From Paludibacter sp. (GTDB lineage: Bacteria; Bacteroidota; Bacteroidia; Bacteroidales; Paludibacteraceae): 64,000 nt of DNA. Each line of letters opens with the position of its first letter. Positions within the stretch are counted from its first letter, which is position 1. The stretch is taken from positions 127,340 through 191,339 of the forward strand of contig JAQUWU010000002.1 in NCBI GenBank assembly GCA_028692715.1. The letters run 5' to 3'. The translations under genes were made by a program, and so were the position numbers. Below the pieces are notes generated by a model. The model searched no databases and was not told the DNA's origin. It was given only the letters and a program-made list of their open reading frames with translations. This document shows positions 1 to 7,719 of the stretch, in pieces.

Positions 1-877
1 AGAATTTCATTACAAACCCAATACGCTGGCGCTCAGTCTCCGCATGAGTAAAAACAACACTATCGGTGTAATTGTTCCTGAAATTAATAACTATTTTTTT
101 TCTTCAGTGCTTTCAGGTATCGAACAGGTCGCCAATCAGGAGGATTTTAATGTGATACTTTGTCAATCCAGCGAAAATTATGAAAAAGAAGTTCTAAATA
201 CAAAAGCTTTAATGGCAACACGAGTTTCAGGCGTTCTTGCTTCATTGTCAAAACAAACAACAAATTATGATCATTTTCAGGATATTGTTGAAAGTGATAT
301 CCCATTGGTTTTTTTCGACAGAATTTGTATTGATATTACTTCCGATAGAGTAGTCGTAGACGATTATGTGGGTGCCTTTGCTGCGGTTGAATACCTTATT
401 CAGACAGGCTGTAAAAGAATTGCCTTTTACAGTTCACCTTTTCATTTGGAGATTTCAAAAAATAGAAAAAACGGATACCTTGATGCTTTGCGAAAATATG
501 GATTGAAAGTGGATGATACATTAATCCGGGTTTGTGACACACGCGAAGAAGCCATTATTATTACTCCCGAAATATTAGACAGACCCAACAGACCTGATGG
601 ATTTTTTGCTGTAAATGATCATTGTGCTGCTGGTATTATGTATGCTGTAAAACTTGCAAAACTCAAAATCCCCGACGATATTTCCATTTTTGGTTTTTCC
701 GATGGCGAGTTAGCCAGAGCCAGCGACCCCATGCTCAGCACGGTTGAGCAGCATGGTTACGAAATGGGAAAAACTGCAGCAAAATTGTTGCTTGATAAAA
801 TTAATGGCATTACTCATGGACAGTATACTAATAATGTAGTTAAGACGAATTTGATTATCAGAGGTTCGACAAGATAA
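1..877 (+). CDS. LacI-family transcriptional regulator, 5' end outside the window
   Basis: The reading frame is open from base 2, ahead of the first ATG at 44. The upstream codons encode a tail of the form HYKPNTLALSLR, which is the hinge-helix region that follows a LacI DNA-binding domain. The gene therefore starts before the window and the ATG at 44 is internal. The visible part is the periplasmic-binding-protein-like effector domain, with NTIGVIVPEI at its start and a closing segment of the form TTVEQ...MG..A..LL. Such regulators bind a sugar and control nearby catabolic genes. The genes that follow (sugar transporter, GH65 remnant, two GH13 amylases) suggest a maltose or maltodextrin signal, which is inference. 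The family assignment is secure; the ligand is not. Confidence 0.93.
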   Translation, partial: EFHYKPNTLALSLRMSKNNTIGVIVPEINNYFFSSVLSGIEQVANQEDFNVILCQSSENYEKEVLNTKALMATRVSGVLASLSKQTTNYDHFQDIVESDIPLVFFDRICIDITSDRVVVDDYVGAFAAVEYLIQTGCKRIAFYSSPFHLEISKNRKNGYLDALRKYGLKVDDTLIRVCDTREEAIIITPEILDRPNRPDGFFAVNDHCAAGIMYAVKLAKLKIPDDISIFGFSDGELARASDPMLSTVEQHGYEMGKTAAKLLLDKINGITHGQYTNNVVKTNLIIRGSTR

Positions 878-1162
878 TAGATTACGCTAAGAAAATGAAA
901 TTATATAATGTCTCATTTAAAAGAATTAATAGAACGCTGATTTTGGCTGATTTAACTGAAAATGACGGATAAAAGAAAAAAGATTTTTCCCCGATAAATC
1001 GGGAAGGATTAAGATTCAAGTATCAGAATATCATATTGTTGAAAGCGATATATAAATCCGTTTACTGAATCCGTTGATTCAGCTTTAATTTGCGTTCCAT
1101 TTTTTATCTTTAATAAAGAAATCCGACTCCCGAATAGCTCTCGGGATTTAAATACCTTTAAA
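878..1162. other. Intergenic region upstream of the sugar transporter
   Basis: No coding region is supported here. A short perfect hairpin, CCCGAT-aa-ATCGGG, lies at 990-1003. A second weaker pair, cccga/tcggg, lies near 1131-1147, just before the transporter gene. Neither is followed by a clear T-run, so neither is a convincing terminator. A box close to the -7 consensus (TACCTTTA) occurs next to the ATG at 1163 but is too close to serve as that gene's promoter. Confidence 0.4.
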
Positions 1163-2692
1163 ATGAATAAAGTTAAACCAAAACTTACTTTTTGGCAAAT
1201 CTGGAACATGAGTTTCGGCTTTTTGGGAATTCAGTTTGGCTTTGCCTTGCAAAATGCAAATGTCAGCAGAATTTTTGAAAGTCTCGGTGCCAATGTTGAT
1301 GATATTCCGGTTCTATGGATTGCCGCACCTATTACCGGACTCATCATTCAACCCATTATAGGTCATTGGAGTGACAAAACATGGAATAAGTTAGGACGAC
1401 GGAAACCCTTTTTTCTCATAGGTGCTATCTTGGCAAGTATCGGATTAATATTCATGCCCAATTCATCTATGTTATGGATGGCTGCCGGAACGTTGTGGAT
1501 AATGGATGCATCTATTAATATTACGATGGAACCTTTCAGAGCTTTTGTCGGTGACATGCTGGCTTCTGAACAAAGAACCTTGGGTTTTTCCATGCAAAGT
1601 TTTTTTATCGGAATTGGAGCAGTAGCCGGTTCGGCATTACCATGGATATTAACGAATTGGCTGGGGTTTTCTAATATTCCACAGGGTGATTCCGCTATTC
1701 CTGAAACTGTAAAATGGTCATTTTATATTGGTGGAGCGATGTTTATTCTTACAATTTTAGTTACAATACTTACTACTAAAGAATATTCACCTCAAGAACT
1801 GGATTCATTTAATACAAAGGAAGAGTCCGAAAATATAAATTCAGCTGTTCAAAAGAGTGTTTCAGTAGGGAAGTTTTTAAAAAGTGGGATCTTATTTCTA
1901 CTTCTAGGATTGACTATATTAGTTCTTGTATATGAATTTAATGCAGACAAACAACTTTATATCTTAGGTGGGATTCTATTACTAATTGCCTTACTATTTA
2001 TTTTAGTAAGTGCTATGAGAGCAAAATTAGCGAAGAATAGTGTGGTAGAAATTATGACCGACCTGATGACTATGCCTAAAACAATGCTCGAACTGGCAGT
2101 GGTACAGTTTTTTACATGGATTGCATTATTTTCCATGTGGATTTATACTACACCATCGGTAACTGCTTTTCATTTCGGTTCAACTGATACAGCATCAGTT
2201 GCCTATAACAATGGTGCTGATTGGGTGGGCGTTTTATTTGGAGCATATAATTTATTTGCGGCTTTGGTTGCTTTTCTATTGCCGGTTGCAGCACGATATA
2301 TATCACGAAAATGGACTCATTTGATTTGTTTGTTATTGGGAGGGCTGGGACTTATTTCGATGTACTTTATTAAAAATCCGGATTTTTTGATTGTTAGCAT
2401 GATTGGTGTAGGAATTGCATGGGCAAGCATATTATCCATGCCTTATGCTATGCTGACAAGTGCATTGCCAGCTCGCAAAATGGGAATTTATATGGGGATT
2501 TTTAATTTTTTCATCGTATTACCACAAATTCTTGCGGCTACCATTCTGGGAAGTATTACAAAACATTTATTTCATGGAAATGCAATTTATACCTTGGTTT
2601 TTGGTGGTTGTTCAATGATTATTGCAGGCATATTAACTTTATTGGTGGAAGACAAAGATGATCCACGAAATATAAAAACAATAATTCCCTAA
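1163..2692 (+). CDS. MFS sugar transporter, SLC45/GPH type (maltose or maltodextrin uptake)
   Basis: This 509-residue inner-membrane protein has about twelve hydrophobic segments. A loop after the second segment reads GHWSDKTWNKLGRRKP (residues 67-82), the charged signature of major-facilitator proteins of the GPH/SLC45 branch. These carry disaccharides or short oligosaccharides, usually by proton symport. It lies between a LacI regulator and a GH65 phosphorylase remnant, a common Bacteroidota arrangement for maltose use, so maltose or a maltodextrin is the likely cargo (inference). The GH65 remnant starts about 20 bases after its stop, suggesting co-transcription. A hydrophilic stretch near residues 210-240 would be the central cytoplasmic loop. 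The gene looks intact. Confidence 0.88.
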   Translation: MNKVKPKLTFWQIWNMSFGFLGIQFGFALQNANVSRIFESLGANVDDIPVLWIAAPITGLIIQPIIGHWSDKTWNKLGRRKPFFLIGAILASIGLIFMPNSSMLWMAAGTLWIMDASINITMEPFRAFVGDMLASEQRTLGFSMQSFFIGIGAVAGSALPWILTNWLGFSNIPQGDSAIPETVKWSFYIGGAMFILTILVTILTTKEYSPQELDSFNTKEESENINSAVQKSVSVGKFLKSGILFLLLGLTILVLVYEFNADKQLYILGGILLLIALLFILVSAMRAKLAKNSVVEIMTDLMTMPKTMLELAVVQFFTWIALFSMWIYTTPSVTAFHFGSTDTASVAYNNGADWVGVLFGAYNLFAALVAFLLPVAARYISRKWTHLICLLLGGLGLISMYFIKNPDFLIVSMIGVGIAWASILSMPYAMLTSALPARKMGIYMGIFNFFIVLPQILAATILGSITKHLFHGNAIYTLVFGGCSMIIAGILTLLVEDKDDPRNIKTIIP

Positions 2693-2712
2693 ATTATCTC
2701 ACACAAATTGAT

Positions 2713-3681
2713 ATGGAAAATTATTTACAAACGTCGCCTATGCAGTTTATCGAAGAAGGTTTTCAGAAAGAAAATCAATCCGAAACTGAACTGAAATTTA
2801 GTCTGGGGAACGGTTATATGCAAAGCCGAGCACATTTTGAAGAATTCTATTCGGGAGAATCTGAACTTGGTTCTTATATCGATGGTGTTTACAAAAATAC
2901 GATTGAAGGTGAAGAGAAATGCTTGTCAAATCTTCCAAACTGGACTAGTTTACATGTTTTTTTGAATTCAGAAATGTTAGATTTAGCTCGCTGCGAAGTC
3001 TCTAATTATCGTAGGATGCTTGATTTGGAAAATGGGTTATTAGAACGAAGCTTTGAAGTAACGACTGAAGTAGGTCGACAACTGGAAGTAAAAATAACGC
3101 GATTTTTGAGTTTAGCACGTACAGAGATAGGTGCCATCCGATATACCATAAAATCATTGAATTTTGTTGGACGAATTGCATTTTTGCCGGTAATTGATGG
3201 AGATTTTAATGCAAAAAAATATCCCGATAAAGAGCCCGAATGGAATGTATTACAATCAAGAACGCAGAAAGAAGTTGCTCATCTCTGGATTCAGACCAGA
3301 AAAACAAATTTTCAGGTTTGCGGCGCCGTTTCCTACGAATTGTATAAAAATAACTCCCTTAAAAAAGTTATACCAACAAAAATTGAAAAACAAAAAATTG
3401 CAGGGTTCTCTGTAGGTTGCGATGTAAAAGAAAATGATACCGTGTATCTGAACAAATATTTTGCCGTTTTAAGTTCTTTAAATCATCCTTATCAGGAATT
3501 GACCGTTCGTTCGTGCGATAAGGTATTAGATGCAAGAAATATTGGTTGGGATGCTTTAATGGAAGAGAGTAAAATTGCCTGGAATCAAAAGTGGGATAAA
3601 CTTGGACTTTTACCCGGGAGTGAAACGAATAGTGATGACGTTTTGAAAGCATATAATGAATTTTTAATTAAACCCTCTTAG
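2713..3681 (+). pseudogene. Truncated GH65 glycoside phosphorylase (maltose/kojibiose phosphorylase family), N-terminal domain only
   Basis: The first 295 or so residues match the N-terminal beta-sandwich of GH65 phosphorylases: SLGNGYMQSRAHFEE, GSYIDGVY, NLPNW and a closing AWNQKWDKL that normally leads into the linker and the (alpha/alpha)6 catalytic barrel. After KWDKL (near base 3600) the family pattern stops. About 25 unrelated residues follow, and the frame ends at a TAG that forms the first three bases of an inverted-repeat element. Family members are usually about 750 residues; this one is 322, without the catalytic glutamate or the phosphate-binding site. I find no remainder of the barrel between 3682 and 4078. 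It should not phosphorolyse maltose. A beta-phosphoglucomutase gene, often its partner, is also absent from the window. Confidence 0.85.
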
Positions 3682-3782
3682 TACATGACAAAAAGTAAGT
3701 CGGGGTTAGAGGTGGAAACCCCTGTTATAAATCATTGTTGTACTGCATGATAATAGATTATTGTATTTTTTGTCATGTACTA
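3679..3782. repeat. 104-bp element with perfect 16-bp terminal inverted repeats (MITE- or REP-like)
   Basis: The left end TAGTACATGACAAAAA (3679-3694) and the right end TTTTTGTCATGTACTA (3767-3782) are exact reverse complements. An internal hairpin GGGGTT...AACCCC lies at about 3702-3722. The element encodes nothing. Its first three bases supply the stop codon of the truncated GH65 gene. I see no clear target duplication. Its form fits a miniature inverted-repeat element or a REP-type palindrome, but no matching transposase is in the window. Confidence 0.75.
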
Positions 3783-3880
3783 AATTCAATGGTTCGTTAT
3801 AAAACAATTTATTAGTTTAGTATTCAGGTAATTAAACCGATTAACCCTTTGAAAATATCAAATATATTTTTTTTAATTAA

Positions 3881-3974
3881 ACGCAAAGAACGCTAAGCAT
3901 AATAATTTTGTAATATACAGTACTTCAAATATATATGCAAAGAACGCAAAGAGAAAAACTTGAAGTTTTTCTTG
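3881..3974. repeat. Intergenic repeats of the CGCAAAGAACGC(A/T)AAG type with a palindrome
   Basis: Two copies of a motif, aacgcaaagaacgctaag (from about 3881) and atgcaaagaacgcaaagag (from about 3935), lie in a 397-bp gap without genes. The second runs into a palindrome, AGAAAAACT-tga-AGTTTTTCT. A reverse-oriented echo, cctttgcgttg, follows at about 3996-4006. From memory, similar motifs recur between genes in many Bacteroidota genomes. No function is evident. Confidence 0.5.
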
Positions 3975-4001
3975 GCGACTTAGCAAAACATAATACCTTT
4001 G
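3972..4001 (+). promoter_or_regulatory. Candidate Bacteroidota promoter for the GH13 amylase gene
   Basis: TACCTTTG at 3994-4001 matches the -7 consensus TAnnTTTG. A TTG at 3972-3974 lies 19 bases upstream, the usual distance for the -33 box. Transcription would start near 4008, giving a leader of about 70 bases. The -7 box overlaps the intergenic repeat, so it may be coincidental. Confidence 0.5.
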
Positions 4002-4078
4002 CGTTGAAAAATAAAATTTTATAACTAACTATTGAAATTAAACCCTGACCAAATTATCACTATACAAGATAAATATTT

Positions 4079-5923
4079 ATGAAGAATATAGTAATTACAT
4101 TTTTGTTTATTTCTTTAAGTCTACAATTGAATGCAATATGCAAACCTATTGTTGAAAGAGTTGAACCTGCTTTTTGGTGGGCGGAAATGAAAAATACCGA
4201 ACTCCAAATAATGTTGTATGGAAAAGATATCGCCTCAACGGAAATAACAATTAATACTCAAGGAATAAGCATTATAAAAAAGGAATATACCGATAATCCG
4301 AATTATATCTTTCTGTATCTCAATATCTCCAACAAAGCTAATGCCGGTAAATTTAATATTATTGTTAAAAAAGGAATAAGAAAACAAAGCTTGCAGTACG
4401 AATTGAAAAGCAGAAGAACAGCTTCTGCCGAACGAAAGAGTTTTACAGAAGCCGATGCGGTTTATCTGTTAATGCCCGATCGGTTTGTAAATGGAAATCC
4501 CCAGAATGATGCCGTAGAAGGTTATGTCCAGGGAGTTAATCGCACAAACGAAGGTGCGCGTCATGGTGGAGATATTGATGGAATTATTTCAAAAATTCCG
4601 TATCTCGAAGATTTAGGAATAACGACTTTGTGGACAACGCCACTTTTCGATAATAATGATTCTGTTTATTCATATCACCATTATGCCTGTTCCGATTATT
4701 ACAAAATTGATCCTCGTTTTGGAAAAAATGAAGATTATCGCCGCCTTTCCGATAGTTGTCATGTTCATAATTTGAAATTGATTATTGATGTTGTCCCAAA
4801 TCATTGTGGAGCTTCGCATTGGTGGATGAAGGATGTTCCTGCAAAAGACTGGTTTAACGTTTGGCCAAATTACACGTCGTCGAATTACCGAATGACAGCA
4901 TGGACCGATCCTCATGCATCAAAATCAGATTTGTACAAACTTACTCATGGTTGGTTTGCGCCCAATATGCCCGATTTAAATCTTCAGAATAAACTGCTTT
5001 TTGATTATCTGAAACAAGTTTACATTTTTTGGATAGAGAATGCCAATATCGATGGAATGCGTGTGGATACTTATCCTTATAATGATATTAAAACAGCCGC
5101 CAGGTTTATTCAATCTATTCGGGATGAATATCCGAACATGAATGTAGTGGGAGAGTGCTGGGTGAAAACGCCTGCCGAAATTGCGTATTATCAATCCGGT
5201 AATAACAACAAGGATGGTTTTGATTCCCGCTTAACCAGCGTGATGGATTTTTGCCTTAAGGATGTTTTTAGTGCTGCTTTTAATGAAAGGGAAAGTTGGG
5301 ACAATGGTATGGCGAAATTTTATTCGCTTTATGCACAGGATTTTGTGTATCCAAACAGCAATTTGATTATGAATTTTCTGGATAATCATGATATTGATCG
5401 TTATTCTACTGCTGTAAAAAGGGATGTAGCAAAATTCAAAATGGCGTTGGCCATGTTGATAACTGCCAGAGGTTACCCACAAATATATTATGGAACAGAA
5501 ATTATGTTGGATGGTATTCCGGGTAATTACGAAGGACATCGCTTCGATTTTCCGGGTGGTTGGGTAAGTGATAAACGAAATGCTTTTAGTCCGAAAGGAA
5601 GAACAAGTGACGAGAATGAAGTTTTTAATTACTTAAGAGAACTGTTAAATTACAGAAAAGCTCATCCTGTTTTACAAAACGGGGAAATGAAACAGTTTAT
5701 TCCAGAGAATGGTATTTACGTTTATTTCAGGTATAATGCTGACAAAACAATGATGATTATTTCGAACAATAATACAGAGACAAAAGAATTAAATACAGAC
5801 CGTTTTTCTGAAATGTTATCGGGTAAATCAACAGCACTGGAAATAACGACTCTAAAAAACTATAATTTAGCAGCACCTGTTTCAATACAAGGGAAAACGG
5901 TTTTAATTTTAGATATACAATGA
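4079..5923 (+). CDS. Secreted GH13 alpha-amylase / cyclomaltodextrinase-type enzyme (neopullulanase-like)
   Basis: This 614-residue enzyme hydrolyses alpha-glucan bonds. A signal peptide (MKNIVITFLFISLSLQLNA) indicates export; there is no lipobox cysteine, so it is probably periplasmic. A small beta domain (about 20-115) precedes the barrel. All four GH13 regions are visible: DVVPNH at 237-242, GMRVD with nucleophile Asp330, GE with acid/base Glu359, and DNHD ending at Asp438. The start of the barrel, VYLLMPDRFVNGNP, is typical of the cyclomaltodextrinase/neopullulanase subfamilies, to which SusA belongs. It is followed after about 20 bases by a DUF4153 gene. No catalytic residue is missing. 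The exact preference (starch, pullulan or cyclodextrin) cannot be read from the sequence. Confidence 0.93.
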   Translation: MKNIVITFLFISLSLQLNAICKPIVERVEPAFWWAEMKNTELQIMLYGKDIASTEITINTQGISIIKKEYTDNPNYIFLYLNISNKANAGKFNIIVKKGIRKQSLQYELKSRRTASAERKSFTEADAVYLLMPDRFVNGNPQNDAVEGYVQGVNRTNEGARHGGDIDGIISKIPYLEDLGITTLWTTPLFDNNDSVYSYHHYACSDYYKIDPRFGKNEDYRRLSDSCHVHNLKLIIDVVPNHCGASHWWMKDVPAKDWFNVWPNYTSSNYRMTAWTDPHASKSDLYKLTHGWFAPNMPDLNLQNKLLFDYLKQVYIFWIENANIDGMRVDTYPYNDIKTAARFIQSIRDEYPNMNVVGECWVKTPAEIAYYQSGNNNKDGFDSRLTSVMDFCLKDVFSAAFNERESWDNGMAKFYSLYAQDFVYPNSNLIMNFLDNHDIDRYSTAVKRDVAKFKMALAMLITARGYPQIYYGTEIMLDGIPGNYEGHRFDFPGGWVSDKRNAFSPKGRTSDENEVFNYLRELLNYRKAHPVLQNGEMKQFIPENGIYVYFRYNADKTMMIISNNNTETKELNTDRFSEMLSGKSTALEITTLKNYNLAAPVSIQGKTVLILDIQ

Positions 5924-5943
5924 TTTTCTTAAAGTGAATTGTT

Positions 5944-7677
5944 ATGAAAAGGATATCTTTAAAAGTATGGTTGGATAAAATCCAAAAGGTAGCAATACGC
6001 TTTCCTTTTAGCTTGTTTTTTTTGTTGGGATTAGCTTTTCTGTTGTTTTTGAAAATCAATAAACATGAAGTTGATATTAACCTGCGTATCTGGACTTTTT
6101 TCTCAATGGGTATTGCTGTGAGTGTTGCAATAAGTTTGTTTTCTGAAGAGTTTCATTCTAAAATTTACCGAGCAGGACTTAATATTCTTGCCATTATAGT
6201 TTTACTATTGTATAGCTATCTTTTGCCTCCTAAATTTGAGTCGGTAGATTTTTATCAAATCATTACTATTGTAATTTCGTTTGTTTTAGCAGTTTTTTTT
6301 GCATCCTTTTTTAAAAAAAATAATGATATTCCATTTTGGGAATTCAGCAAAAAAACGGTAGTACAATTAATAATTGCAGGTGTCTTTTCTCAGGTTTTAA
6401 TGCTGGGATTAAGTTTAGCCATTCTTTCGCTGCAGAAACTGTTTAACATAAATATTCAAAATGAAGTCTATTCCAATCTGGCGGTACTGTGCTATGCATT
6501 GTTTGGTCCCATTTACTTCCTTGCCAACCTGCCTGATGAAAATGAAAAACGAGAACAGATATACACATTTGATAAATTTCTGAAAGTGCTGGGTTTGTAT
6601 ATAATTTCTCCTATTCTGGCTCTTTATACGCTTATTCTATATGTTTATTTAATACAAATTATGGCTAAATGGGAATTGCCAAACGGATGGGTTTCCATGT
6701 TAGTTTCCATTTTAGGTCTGGGTGGTTTTCTGACCCTGTTTATTTTATATCCTCTCCGTCAGGAAAACGAAAATAAATGGCTTAGGTTATTCTACCGTAT
6801 TTTCCCACTAATATTAATTCCATTAATTGTTTTAATGTCAGTAGGAATTTTCAGACGTTTTTCAGATTATGGCATTACCATTAATCGTTGTTATGTTTTG
6901 CTGCTCAATGTATGGCTGTTTGCTCTAAGTGTTTACTTGTTTGTTTCTACATCCAAACATTTAAAATGGATTGTTATCACTTTTGCTGCTGTCTTGTTTC
7001 TTGCTTCCGTTGGTCCGTGGAGTGTGTATAGCGTCACCGAAAATAAACTTAGTACTCAACTTGCTGAACTATTTGCAAAAGCAGATATGCTCGAAAATGG
7101 TAAAATTCCGACGGAAATGAAAACGAATTTACAAATCGATTCTGTTTCTCAAAGCAAGATGATTGAAAATATTCGTTATCTATCAGATAATTATGGCAAA
7201 AAGTCTATTCAACCCCTTTTTCTAGATTCAATTGAAGATAAATCGGTAAATACAATTCTTAATAACTTACATCTCAACTATGAGTCATTATTTGCCGAAC
7301 AGGATTATGTTTCAGCTTTTCTTCCATCGGGGTATTTACTCGATATTAAAGGATACGATAACATGCTTGATATGAATATCAACAGAGACAATCAATCAAT
7401 TTTCAAAGATGAAAATGTAAAAGTATTTTCGAAAAAGAATGAAATATTTGTCGAATTTGCAAATCCTTTGAGTTTAGATTTCTCGATAAATTTAGACCCC
7501 AAGATTAATGAATTGAAAGCATTAGGACAAAAGAATAGTAATCGAGCATACAGTGTAACGGAACTTACTATTGATGGACCTAATTATAAATTGATTATTT
7601 CCAGTATAACTGCTCAATATTCGAAAGAAATCTCATCTTTAGTCATTACAGAATGTAGTGCCCGTTTATTTTATTAA
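5944..7677 (+). CDS. DUF4153 multi-pass membrane protein
   Basis: This 577-residue protein has about a dozen hydrophobic segments in its first 370 residues and a soluble C-terminal part of about 200 residues. The opening, IRFPFSLFFLLGLAFLLF, and the overall layout match the DUF4153 family, whose function is unknown. It lies between two GH13 genes on the same strand with gaps of 20 and 42 bases, so it is probably transcribed with them, but I see no link to starch breakdown. The soluble tail, rich in short beta-like stretches, probably lies outside the membrane (inference). Confidence 0.8.
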   Translation: MKRISLKVWLDKIQKVAIRFPFSLFFLLGLAFLLFLKINKHEVDINLRIWTFFSMGIAVSVAISLFSEEFHSKIYRAGLNILAIIVLLLYSYLLPPKFESVDFYQIITIVISFVLAVFFASFFKKNNDIPFWEFSKKTVVQLIIAGVFSQVLMLGLSLAILSLQKLFNINIQNEVYSNLAVLCYALFGPIYFLANLPDENEKREQIYTFDKFLKVLGLYIISPILALYTLILYVYLIQIMAKWELPNGWVSMLVSILGLGGFLTLFILYPLRQENENKWLRLFYRIFPLILIPLIVLMSVGIFRRFSDYGITINRCYVLLLNVWLFALSVYLFVSTSKHLKWIVITFAAVLFLASVGPWSVYSVTENKLSTQLAELFAKADMLENGKIPTEMKTNLQIDSVSQSKMIENIRYLSDNYGKKSIQPLFLDSIEDKSVNTILNNLHLNYESLFAEQDYVSAFLPSGYLLDIKGYDNMLDMNINRDNQSIFKDENVKVFSKKNEIFVEFANPLSLDFSINLDPKINELKALGQKNSNRAYSVTELTIDGPNYKLIISSITAQYSKEISSLVITECSARLFY

Positions 7678-7719
7678 TTACCTTGAAAATTTTAAATTTA
7701 CAACTAAACTTACTGTTTT

